Made by a program: the position numbers and the translations under genes. From DATEPR01 sp036502345 (GTDB taxonomy: Bacteria; Actinomycetota; Actinomycetes; Mycobacteriales; Pseudonocardiaceae): a DNA stretch of 13,307 nucleotides. Shown here piece by piece: positions 6,493 through 13,110 of the stretch. The stretch lies in the NCBI GenBank assembly GCA_036502345.1, contig DASXYT010000168.1, positions 1 to 13,307 on the forward strand, given 5' to 3'. The first letter of the stretch is position 1. Every line of letters starts with the position of its first letter. Under the pieces are notes generated by a model that ran no database searches, was not told where the DNA came from, and saw nothing but the letters and a program-made list of their open reading frames with translations.

Positions 6493-7239
6493 ATGCGTAG
6501 GAACATCCTGATCACAGGTGCCAGCTCCGGGCTCGGCGCCCAGATGGCCAGGGAATTCGCTGACCGTGGCAGGAATCTCGCGCTGTGTGCCCGGCGGGAC
6601 GAGCGGCTGACCGAACTGCGAGCCGAACTCACGTCCCGGCACCCGAACATCACCGTGCTGACGCGTAAACTCGATGTCACCGATTATGACGATGTCTTCA
6701 CAGCGTTCGGCGAATTATCGGACCAGTTGGGATCACTGGACCGGGTGATTGTGAACGCGGGTGTCGGCCAGGGCAGCCCGATCGGTACCGGCGGGTTCGC
6801 CGCCAACCTGAACATCATGCGGACCAACCTGGTCGGCGCGCTCGCCCAGTGCGAGGCAGCCATGGACGTGTTCCGTGCCCAGCACAGCGGCCATCTCGTC
6901 GTTGTCGCGTCGGTCGGCGCGCTGCGTGGCCTGCCCAAGGACCTGAGCGCCTACGCGGCCAGCAAGGCGGGCCTGGTGAACCTCGCCGAGGGCATCCGGG
7001 CGGACACGCTCGGCGGGCCGATTCGCGTGACCACCCTCTATCCTGGGCCGATCGAGACGGACATGAATCCCGATCCTTCGTCGGTGCCGCTGATCGTGGA
7101 CACGGCAACCGGAGCCCGGGCGATGGTGAGAGCAATCGAACACGAAGTAGCGAATGCATGTGTGCCACCATGGCCATGGCGGCCACTGGCGGCGGCCATG
7201 CGGCTGTTGCCACTTCGCATTGTTGCGAAGTTCATCTGA
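6493..7239 (+). CDS. Short-chain dehydrogenase/reductase, lipid-related substrate likely
   Basis: 248-residue classical SDR: cofactor loop TGASSGLG (8-15), NAG (88-90), catalytic Ser140, Tyr154 and Lys158 (YAASK). The Arg pair in LCARRDERL (31-39) suggests NADP(H) preference. The C-terminal tail, MRLLPLRIVAKFI, is basic and hydrophobic and may touch membrane; this is a guess from composition. It is followed 80 bp later by a WS/DGAT-type acyltransferase, so a fatty acyl or alcohol substrate is plausible, but the substrate cannot be read. The gene contains a TTA leucine codon (6715-6717, Leu75), the only in-frame TTA I found in the window, and its middle part is less GC-rich than its neighbours. 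Confidence 0.88.
   Translation: MRRNILITGASSGLGAQMAREFADRGRNLALCARRDERLTELRAELTSRHPNITVLTRKLDVTDYDDVFTAFGELSDQLGSLDRVIVNAGVGQGSPIGTGGFAANLNIMRTNLVGALAQCEAAMDVFRAQHSGHLVVVASVGALRGLPKDLSAYAASKAGLVNLAEGIRADTLGGPIRVTTLYPGPIETDMNPDPSSVPLIVDTATGARAMVRAIEHEVANACVPPWPWRPLAAAMRLLPLRIVAKFI
7212..7231 (+). repeat. Perfect hairpin at the 3' end of the SDR gene
   Basis: A 7-bp perfect inverted repeat, ACTTCGC / GCGAAGT, with a 6-nt ATTGTT loop, inside the last codons of the SDR. It is the first of three adjacent dyads before the acyltransferase gene. Confidence 0.6.
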
Positions 7240-7247
7240 TCAGGTGA
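7232..7247 (+). repeat. 16-bp near-perfect palindrome spanning the SDR stop codon
   Basis: TCATCTGATCAGGTGA is symmetrical except for one pair (T/G, a wobble in RNA); the core CTGATCAG is perfect. With no loop, it looks more like a dimeric-repressor operator than a terminator. No assigned function. Confidence 0.5.
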
Positions 7248-7252
7248 GAAAT

Positions 7253-7270
7253 CACGGGTCATCGCCCGTG
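7253..7270 (+). terminator. GC-rich hairpin between SDR and acyltransferase genes
   Basis: CACGGG and CCCGTG with a 6-nt loop form a perfect 6-bp stem in the 80-bp gap. There is no T-run, so an intrinsic terminator is uncertain; it could attenuate or protect the transcript instead. The rest of the gap holds only the acyltransferase Shine-Dalgarno. Confidence 0.3.
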
Positions 7271-7319
7271 CGCCCACCCGCCCGTGTCCATAGCCCACAA
7301 GGAATGAGGACCAGCACAC

Positions 7320-8636
7320 ATGACGTCGACCCAACTCAGCGGGCTGGACACCGCCTTCCTCTGCCTGGACAGCAATTCCACACCGATGAACATCGGCGCG
7401 CTCGCATTGTTCGCGCCGAAGCAGCCGGTGCACCCGACCAGGATCGCGGAACTGCTTCGCGTCCGGGCGGAGCGGATTCCCCGCCTGCGCCAACGGGTTC
7501 GTGCTTCGCTGCTGCCGCCCGGCGTGGCCAGTTGGGTCGATGATCCCGACTTCGACGCCGCCGACCACATCCACACCCACCACCTGCCCAGGCCGCACGA
7601 CGCGGGTCAGCTCACCGACTATGTGGCGAACATCATGAACGTGCGGCTCGATCCGGGTCGCCCACTGTGGGAAATCCACGTGATCACCGGGCTGCTCGGT
7701 GGCTGGTTCGCCGTACTGCCGAAACTGCACCACGCACTGGCCGACGGAGCGGGCGCCCTGACGCTGGGTCTCGGCCTGCTGGACGGCTTCGAAGGCTGCG
7801 CGGACGCCCCACGCCAGAGCGGGTCGCGCAACGACGGCCTCGGCATCCGCGCCATGCTGCGCGAACTGGGCTCGTCGGCGCAGCAGGCCATGGACATCGC
7901 GGGCTCCGCGCTGCGCAGCGCCAGGCCGGCACCGCAGGAGTCGCCGCTGCTCGCGCCGAACGGCGGCGACCGCAGGATGGCCACCGTGCGGCTGGACATG
8001 CAGGACATCAAGCAGGTCAGGACCCGGCACGGCGGCACCACCAACGACGTGCTGCTCGCCGTGCTGTCCGGCGCGCTGCGCGAGTGGCTGCAGGCCAGGG
8101 GCGACCGGCCGGACGAGATGTCACTGCGGGCTCTGGTCCCGGTCAGCCAGCGCTGCCGAGGCAGGGGCGCGAACTCGGCGGGCAACCAGTTGTCCGGCTA
8201 CCTGTGCGATCTCCCGGTGGCCGAGCCGGATCCGGTGCGCAGGTTGGCCATCGTGCGGGCGATGATGGACGGCAACAAGGTGGCTGGCCCCGGCCGTGGT
8301 CCCGGTGCGCTGCCGCTGCTGGCCGACCGGCTGCCGGCCGCGCTGCACAGGGCGGTCATGCCGATGCTCGGGCAGTGCGCTCCGCTGCTGTGCGACACCG
8401 TGGTCACGACGGTCCCGCTGCCCAGCGTGCCGCTGCACTTCGACGGTGCCGAACTGCGCGAGGTCTACCCCGCGGTGCCGCTGGCTCCCGGGCACGCGCT
8501 CGGTGTCGCGTTCAGCCCGTACCGTGGCACCGTCCACGTCGGACTGCACGCGAACGCTCGCGCTCTGCCGGACGTGGACCTGCTGGCGCACGCGCTGACC
8601 GGCACGCTCGGGTCACTGCAGGAACTCTGCGCATAG
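7320..8636 (+). CDS. WS/DGAT-type O-acyltransferase (wax ester synthase / diacylglycerol acyltransferase family)
   Basis: Members of this family transfer acyl groups from acyl-CoA to fatty alcohols or diacylglycerol, making storage wax esters or triacylglycerol at the membrane or lipid droplet surface. The 438-residue product shows the N-terminal LSGLDTAFLCLDS (6-18), PLWEIHVITGL (115-125), the catalytic HHALADG (137-143, HHxxxDG) and a C-terminal domain with NQLSGYLCDLPV and GHALGVAFSPYRGTVHVGLHAN. Where many relatives have an NVPGP-like segment, this protein has TVPLP, so activity may differ. The ATG is preceded by GGAATGAGGA. The 3' end overlaps the end of ureD, antisense, by 24 bp. Actual substrate is unknown. 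Confidence 0.88.
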   Translation: MTSTQLSGLDTAFLCLDSNSTPMNIGALALFAPKQPVHPTRIAELLRVRAERIPRLRQRVRASLLPPGVASWVDDPDFDAADHIHTHHLPRPHDAGQLTDYVANIMNVRLDPGRPLWEIHVITGLLGGWFAVLPKLHHALADGAGALTLGLGLLDGFEGCADAPRQSGSRNDGLGIRAMLRELGSSAQQAMDIAGSALRSARPAPQESPLLAPNGGDRRMATVRLDMQDIKQVRTRHGGTTNDVLLAVLSGALREWLQARGDRPDEMSLRALVPVSQRCRGRGANSAGNQLSGYLCDLPVAEPDPVRRLAIVRAMMDGNKVAGPGRGPGALPLLADRLPAALHRAVMPMLGQCAPLLCDTVVTTVPLPSVPLHFDGAELREVYPAVPLAPGHALGVAFSPYRGTVHVGLHANARALPDVDLLAHALTGTLGSLQELCA

Positions 8637-9329
8637 CTTGTCGAGCGTGCCGGTCACCTCGGTGACCAGCGCACCGACGGCCAGCACCAGGCAACCAGGA
8701 CCGTCGAGCGGCAGCACGGCCCAGTTCGGCCCGGCTCGTTCGGCTTTCCGGCTCACTCCCCCACCGGCGACGAGCACTGTGCCCTGCACCCGGTGGCCGC
8801 CGCTGCCGGCCGGTCCGGACAGGGCGGCGTCGGTGCCGTCCAGCAGGTTCTCGTGCACGAGCAGCGGCTTCGTGTCGACGGTGACCTCCAGGACACCCGC
8901 GTAGCGACCGCCGGTCTCCCCCGTTCTACCCAGCACGACGACCTCCCTGACCAGCAGAAAGCCGCCCCCGGCGACGGTGGCGCGCAGGCTGCCCCGGAAG
9001 TCGGCGCCGGCACACACCACGGTCGGCTGCGGCGCCCAGCGCACGGTGGCACCGTCGGCGACGTCGATGTGCACCGCCCAGTCGGCCGGTGTGCCGTGCA
9101 CGCCCGGCTGGACCACCGTGGCGCCTGCCGAGTCGACGCTGAGCGAGCAGGCCTCGCCCACCTCGCCGGTCAGCCGTAGCCGGTCGCCGCCGAGTGGGCC
9201 ACCGGCCGCGTGCAGCAGGTGCAGCCGGTCGGCGCCGATCGGCCGCAGGACGACCGGTGGCGCGTCCTGCCAGTAGGTGCGCTGGCCTGCCGCGTCGCGG
9301 TGCACGGCGAACGTGGCGGCGGCCTCCAT
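8613..9329 (-). CDS. ureD: Urease accessory protein UreD (UreH)
   Basis: Scaffold protein that binds apo-urease with UreF and UreG during nickel insertion. The 238-residue product is rather short for the family but close to actinobacterial forms. Recognisable parts are DRLHLLHAAGGPLGGDRLRL (34-53), GVHGTPADWAVHIDVADGATVRWAPQPTVVCAGADFRGSLR and ENLLDGTDAALSGP. ATG 9329 overlaps the ureG stop by one base (TGATG). The frame remains open upstream to 9860, but that part is a shadow of ureG. Last gene of the urease operon; its stop lies inside the 3' end of the convergent acyltransferase gene, with no space for a terminator. Confidence 0.9.
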   Translation of the reverse strand: MEAAATFAVHRDAAGQRTYWQDAPPVVLRPIGADRLHLLHAAGGPLGGDRLRLTGEVGEACSLSVDSAGATVVQPGVHGTPADWAVHIDVADGATVRWAPQPTVVCAGADFRGSLRATVAGGGFLLVREVVVLGRTGETGGRYAGVLEVTVDTKPLLVHENLLDGTDAALSGPAGSGGHRVQGTVLVAGGGVSRKAERAGPNWAVLPLDGPGCLVLAVGALVTEVTGTLDKLCAEFLQ

Positions 9330-9985
9330 CAGCGGGCGGCCAGCGTGGCCCGCACCCAGTCGGCAACCGGCACGACGCCATCGTGTGCGCGCAGCGAGAT
9401 CAGCACCGTTGGCAGGTCGCCGCGCTGGGCGGCCGAGTCCCTGCGCATCACGTCCAGATCGGCGCCGACGTGTTCGGCGAGGTCGATCTTGTTGATGACC
9501 AGGAGGTCCGACCTCGTCACGCCGGGGCCGCCCTTGCGTGGCACCTTGTCGCCGCCCGCCACGTCCACCACGAAGATCTGCCGGTCGATCAGGCCGTAGC
9601 TGAAGGTGGCGGTCAGGTTGTCGCCGCCGCTCTCCACCAGCACCAGATCCGGGTCGTGCAGCCGTTCCAGTTCCTCGACCTCGTCCAGGTTCGCGGTGAT
9701 GTCGTCCCGGATCGCGGTGTGCGGGCAGCAGCCGGTGCGCACCGCCCTGATGCGTTCGTCGGGCAGAACACCGTTGCGGCGCAGGAAGTCCGCGTCCTCG
9801 GTGGTGTAGATGTCGTTGGTCACGACCACCACGGACAGCTCGCCTGCCAGCTTCTTGCACAGGGCGGCGACCAGCGCGGTCTTGCCGCCGCCGACCGGGC
9901 CACCGATGCCGATGCGCAGTGCCCTGCTGGCCTGTCTGGTGGCGCCGGCCAGGGATACCGCGGCGCGTTCGTCGTCACGATGCAA
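9329..9985 (-). CDS. ureG: Urease accessory GTPase UreG
   Basis: SIMIBI-class GTPase that carries nickel to urease. The 218 residues include the P-loop GGPVGGGKT (28-36), TNDIYTTEDADFL (56-68), the metal-binding CPH (87-89), ESGGDNL (118-124) and NKID (165-168). Two deviations are seen: the P-loop has Gly where GPVGSGKT is usual, and the CPH motif is preceded by Cys instead of Gly (GCCPH). No His-rich N-terminal tail is present. The start is TTG at 9985: a strong GGAGGTGA lies 6 nt upstream and no other in-frame start precedes the P-loop. The gene overlaps the end of ureF by 11 bp. Confidence 0.95.
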   Translation of the reverse strand: MHRDDERAAVSLAGATRQASRALRIGIGGPVGGGKTALVAALCKKLAGELSVVVVTNDIYTTEDADFLRRNGVLPDERIRAVRTGCCPHTAIRDDITANLDEVEELERLHDPDLVLVESGGDNLTATFSYGLIDRQIFVVDVAGGDKVPRKGGPGVTRSDLLVINKIDLAEHVGADLDVMRRDSAAQRGDLPTVLISLRAHDGVVPVADWVRATLAAR

Positions 9986-10658
9986 AGAGACTCACCTCCG
10001 AGTTGGCGTGCCGAGCGGCCTGTAGTTCCGGCAGCACGGCACCGGTGGCGGGCAGCGCGGCCGGATCACCTGTGGCCACGGCGAGTTCGGCCGCGGTCCT
10101 GCCGATGTCCGCTGCGTGCTCGGCGTGTGCCGACAGCGCGGCCTGGGTGGCGGTGACGGCCAGCGGGTCGAGGCCGAGCAGCCGGACGGCGGCCGAGCAG
10201 GCACCGCCGATGAGATGGTGCACGGCCAGGTTCGCCGCGTCCTGAGGGCCGCCGCCACCTGCGGCGACGGCGGCGCCGAGCACGAGCGGCTGGTGTGGGC
10301 GGCCCAGCGTTCTGAGGCTGGCCAGGGCTGTCGTTGCCCACATCCGGCTGACCGTGCGGAGCAGTGCGGCGCCCTGCGCTCTGGACGCGGCCCGGAGCGC
10401 TGCGGACAGGGTGCGGGCATCGAGGGCGTGGTCCCAGCGGTCCCAGTTCGCCGTGGTCAGGCTCGCGGCCGCGGCGAACCCGGCGAGCACGGGACCGGCG
10501 GTGCGCAACCGGCCGCGGAGGAACAACTCCAGGTCGTCGACCGTGGTGAGCAGCCCTGCCTCGACGGCCGACTCGACGCCGCCGGAGTGCGCGTGGCCGC
10601 CGCTGGGCAGTCGCGAATCGGCCAGCAGCAGCATGTTCGTCGTCGTCGTCATCGTCAT
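9975..10658 (-). CDS. ureF: Urease accessory protein UreF
   Basis: All-helical accessory protein that joins UreD and UreG on apo-urease and gates GTP-dependent nickel delivery. The 227-residue product has the family N-terminus LLLADSRLPSGGHAHSGGVESAVEAG (10-35), followed by Ala-rich helices and a C-terminal region ending EVSLFAS. ATG 10658 overlaps the ureC stop by one base (TGATG). The first codons are a run of Met/Thr (MTMTTTT) caused by a short trinucleotide repeat, and the ATG at codon 3 is an alternative start. The ureG Shine-Dalgarno lies within its 3' end. Confidence 0.94.
   Translation of the reverse strand: MTMTTTTNMLLLADSRLPSGGHAHSGGVESAVEAGLLTTVDDLELFLRGRLRTAGPVLAGFAAAASLTTANWDRWDHALDARTLSAALRAASRAQGAALLRTVSRMWATTALASLRTLGRPHQPLVLGAAVAAGGGGPQDAANLAVHHLIGGACSAAVRLLGLDPLAVTATQAALSAHAEHAADIGRTAAELAVATGDPAALPATGAVLPELQAARHANSEVSLFAS
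9992..9999 (-). promoter_or_regulatory. Strong Shine-Dalgarno deciding the TTG start of ureG
   Basis: GGAGGTGA on the minus strand, 6 nt before TTG 9985, inside the ureF coding sequence. It justifies the rare start codon. Confidence 0.8.
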
Positions 10659-12376
10659 CAGAAGAGTGAATATCGTTGGGCGAGGGGCAGTTCGGTGGCC
10701 GGTTCCGCCTCGATCAGTTCGCCGTCCACGTGCACGGCGAACGTGTCCGGGTCGACCTCGATCCTGGGCAGCGCGTCGTTGCCCGGCAGGTCGGCCTTGC
10801 CCAGCGACCGGGTGCTCCGCACCGGCACCAGCCTGCGTTTGATGTCCAGCCGGTCGGCCAGGCCGTCGTCGATCGCGGCCTGTGCCACGAAGTGCACCGA
10901 CGTGGCTGCCGGGGTGACGCCGTACGCGCCGAACATCGGTCGCGGCAGCACCGGTTGTGGGGTGGGGATGGATGCGTTGGCATCACCCATCGCGGCCCAG
11001 CCGATCATGCCGCCCTTCACCACGACCGCAGGGCGGATGCCGAAGAAGGCGGGTTGCCAGAGCACGAGATCGGCGAGTTTGCCGGTCTCGACGGAGCCGA
11101 TCTCGGCGTCCAGCCCGTGGGCGATGGCCGGGCAGATCGTGTACTTGGCGACGTAGCGGCGGGCGCGCAGGTTGTCCGAACCGTTGTCGCCGGGCAGGAA
11201 TCCCCTGCGCTTCTTGTTCACGTGAGCGGTCTGCCAGGTGCGGATGACGACCTCGCCGATCCGGCCCATCGCCTGCGAGTCCGACGAGATGATCGAGATC
11301 GCGCCGATGTCGTGCAGCATGTCCTCGGCCGCGATGGTGGACGGGCGGATCCGGCTCTCCGCGAACGCGAGGTCCTCCGGTACGGCCGGGTTCAGGTGGT
11401 GGCAGACCATCAGCATGTCCAGGTGCTCGTCCACGGTGTTGATCGTGTACGGCCTGGTCGGGTTCGTGGAACTGGGCAGCACGTTCGGCTCGCCCGCGAC
11501 CGTGATGATGTCCGGCGCGTGGCCGCCGCCCGCGCCCTCGGTGTGATAGGTGTGGATCGTGCGACCGGCGATCGCGGCGAGGGTGTCCTGCACGTAGCCG
11601 GCTTCGTTCAGCGTGTCGGTGTGGATGGCGACCTGCACGCCGTACTCGTCGGCCATCCGGAGGCACACGTCGATCGCGGCGGGTGTGGTGCCCCAGTCCT
11701 CGTGCAGCTTGAACCCGCTGGCGCCGCCGAGCACCTGCTCGCGCAGCGCGGCCTCGCCGACGGTGTTGCCCTTGCCGAGCAGTGCGACGTTCACGCCGAA
11801 CGCGTCCATCGACTCCAGCATCCTGGCCAGGTACCAGGACCCGGGCGTGACGGTGGTGGCCTTGGTGCCCTCGGCAGGCCCGGTACCGCCGCCGACCAGT
11901 GTGGTGATGCCGGCGGACAGGGCTTCGTCGACCAGTTGCGGGCAGATGAAGTGCACGTGCGCGTCGATGGCGCCCGCGGTGAGGATCATGCCGTTGCCGG
12001 CCAGGATCTCGGTCCCGGGACCGATGACGAGGGCGGGGTCGACGCCGTCCATGGTGTCCGGGTTACCGGCCTTGCCAACACCGACGATGCGGCCGTCGCG
12101 TACGCCGATGTCGGCCTTCACCACGCCCCAGTGGTCCAGGATGACGGCCCCGGTGATGACGAGGTCGGGGGCGCCGTCCGCGCGGCTGGTCCTGGCCTGG
12201 CCCATCGACTCGCGGATCACCTTGCCGCCGCCGAAGACGACTTCGTCGGCCTGCTGCGGGCCGCGGGTGCGGTCCTCGGTGACCTCGATGAACAGGTCGG
12301 TGTCGGCCAGGCGGATGCGGTCGCCGGTGGTCGGGCCGAAGAGGTTGACGTAGTGGCGGCGGTCCAGTTCACTCAC
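10658..12376 (-). CDS. ureC: Urease subunit alpha (catalytic)
   Basis: Catalytic subunit of nickel urease, splitting urea to ammonia and carbamate. The 572 residues are of normal length, and all active-site residues are visible: His140 and His142 (DAHVHF), carbamylated Lys223 with His225 (GFKLHEDWG), His252 (AIHTDTLNE), His278 (YHTEGAGGGHAPD), flap Cys325-His326 (MVCHHLN) and Asp366 (SSDSQAMGR). The start is GTG 12376, giving VSELDRRHYVNLFGPTTGDRIRL, the expected N-terminus. It overlaps ureB by 8 bp (GTGAGTGA). The gene is intact and should encode an active enzyme once nickel is inserted. Confidence 0.98.
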   Translation of the reverse strand: MSELDRRHYVNLFGPTTGDRIRLADTDLFIEVTEDRTRGPQQADEVVFGGGKVIRESMGQARTSRADGAPDLVITGAVILDHWGVVKADIGVRDGRIVGVGKAGNPDTMDGVDPALVIGPGTEILAGNGMILTAGAIDAHVHFICPQLVDEALSAGITTLVGGGTGPAEGTKATTVTPGSWYLARMLESMDAFGVNVALLGKGNTVGEAALREQVLGGASGFKLHEDWGTTPAAIDVCLRMADEYGVQVAIHTDTLNEAGYVQDTLAAIAGRTIHTYHTEGAGGGHAPDIITVAGEPNVLPSSTNPTRPYTINTVDEHLDMLMVCHHLNPAVPEDLAFAESRIRPSTIAAEDMLHDIGAISIISSDSQAMGRIGEVVIRTWQTAHVNKKRRGFLPGDNGSDNLRARRYVAKYTICPAIAHGLDAEIGSVETGKLADLVLWQPAFFGIRPAVVVKGGMIGWAAMGDANASIPTPQPVLPRPMFGAYGVTPAATSVHFVAQAAIDDGLADRLDIKRRLVPVRSTRSLGKADLPGNDALPRIEVDPDTFAVHVDGELIEAEPATELPLAQRYSLF

Positions 12377-12701
12377 CGGCTGCTCCTGTGTGTTCGTCCA
12401 GGTGCCCTGCGTGCTCCGGCCGTAGCCCGGGGACGATGCGTGCGCCGCGCAGCGGGATCAGTTCGACAACGCGGTCGATGCCGGGCTCGAACCGCACGGA
12501 CGTGCCGGCCGGGACGGCGAGCCGGTGACCCCAGGCGGCGGTGCGGTCGAAGTCCAGGGCGGGGTTGGTGGCGGCGAAGTGGTAGTGCGAGCCGACCTGG
12601 ATCGGCCGGTCGCCGGTGTTGACGACGGTGAGTTCGAGACGCGGCACGTCCGGAGCGATCCACAGTGGAGCGTCGGACGGGATGATCTCGCCGGGGATCA
12701 T
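12369..12701 (-). CDS. ureB: Urease subunit beta
   Basis: Structural subunit of the urease trimer of heterotrimers. The 110-residue protein has the characteristic MIPGEIIPSDAPL start, LTVVNTGDRPIQVGSHYHFAATNPALDFDR (24-53), GHRLAVPAGTSVRFEPG (58-74) and VELIPLRG (79-86). The ATG lies in a 4-bp overlap with ureA (ATGA), and the 3' end overlaps ureC by 8 bp. Separate UreA and UreB chains are normal for Gram-positive and enterobacterial ureases. Confidence 0.97.
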   Translation of the reverse strand: MIPGEIIPSDAPLWIAPDVPRLELTVVNTGDRPIQVGSHYHFAATNPALDFDRTAAWGHRLAVPAGTSVRFEPGIDRVVELIPLRGARIVPGLRPEHAGHLDEHTGAAGE

Positions 12702-13024
12702 TCGGTGGCTCCGCTCGGCGGGCCCTGGATCGGGCGGTGCACGGTGACCAGCTTGGTGCCGTCCGGGAAGGTGGCCTCGACCTGCACGGAGGTGACCATC
12801 TCGGGGACGCCTTCGAGCACGTCCTCGGTGGTCAGGACGTGCTGGCCCGCAGACATGAGGTCGGCGACGCCCCGGCCGTCACGTGCTCCCTCCATGACCC
12901 AGGAGCTGAGCACGGCGACGGCTTCCGGGTAGTTCAGCCGGAGGCCGCGGCCCCTGCGCTGCCAGGCCAGTTGGGCGGCCACGTGCAGCAGCAGCTTTTC
13001 CTGTTCGTGTGGAGAGAGCAGCAT
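12698..13024 (-). CDS. ureA: Urease subunit gamma
   Basis: Smallest structural subunit of urease. The 108-residue product reads MLLSPHEQEKLLLHVAAQLAWQRR at the start and has LNYPEAVAVLSSWVMEGARDGR and VLEGVPEMVTSVQVEATFPDGTKLVTVHRPI further on, as in the family. I take ATG 13024 as the start because it gives the canonical N-terminus and lies 6 nt after a -10-like TACCGT. An in-frame GTG at 13030 directly abuts that hexamer and would add two residues. No Shine-Dalgarno is seen, so the mRNA is probably leaderless. First gene of the urease operon, downstream of a GlnR-like site. Confidence 0.95.
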   Translation of the reverse strand: MLLSPHEQEKLLLHVAAQLAWQRRGRGLRLNYPEAVAVLSSWVMEGARDGRGVADLMSAGQHVLTTEDVLEGVPEMVTSVQVEATFPDGTKLVTVHRPIQGPPSGATE

Positions 13025-13030
13025 CGTCAC

Positions 13031-13036
13031 ACGGTA
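13031..13036 (-). promoter_or_regulatory. -10 element of the urease operon
   Basis: TACCGT on the minus strand ends 6 nt before ATG 13024. No -35 consensus is found at 17-18 bp; that position is occupied by the GTAAC-N6-GTTAC dyad, which suits an activator-dependent promoter. Confidence 0.45.
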
Positions 13037-13046
13037 TGTGCGGTGT

Positions 13047-13062
13047 GTAACGGCAGTGTTAC
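13047..13062. promoter_or_regulatory. GlnR-like binding site upstream of ureA
   Basis: GTAAC (13047-13051) and GTTAC (13058-13062) flank a 6-bp spacer, a perfect 5-bp dyad that also fits AC-N9-AC on both strands. This agrees with the gTnAC-n6-GaAAC type GlnR site of Streptomyces and the AC-n9-AC pattern of mycobacteria, as I recall them. It is centred about 30 bp before the inferred transcription start of ureA, overlapping the -35 region. Urease genes are known GlnR targets in actinomycetes. Binding here is inferred. Confidence 0.6.
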
Positions 13063-13110
13063 CGGGTCATGGCGGTCAGCGAGTGCGGGTGGGCCTGCCG
13101 CCTGCTCGCG

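Noticed and set aside
7253..7270. Strong intrinsic terminator after the SDR gene
   Set aside because: The stem is only 6 bp and there is no T-run; kept as a low-confidence hairpin.
7366..7380. Another TGGA...AATTCC element within the acyltransferase gene
   Set aside because: The spacing is one base shorter than in the uraD and IclR elements, and it lies about 45 bp inside the coding region.
10676..12622. 648-codon plus-strand frame opposite ureC and ureB
   Set aside because: Val/Asp/His/Gly-rich shadow of ureC codon bias; the minus-strand gene has all urease catalytic residues.
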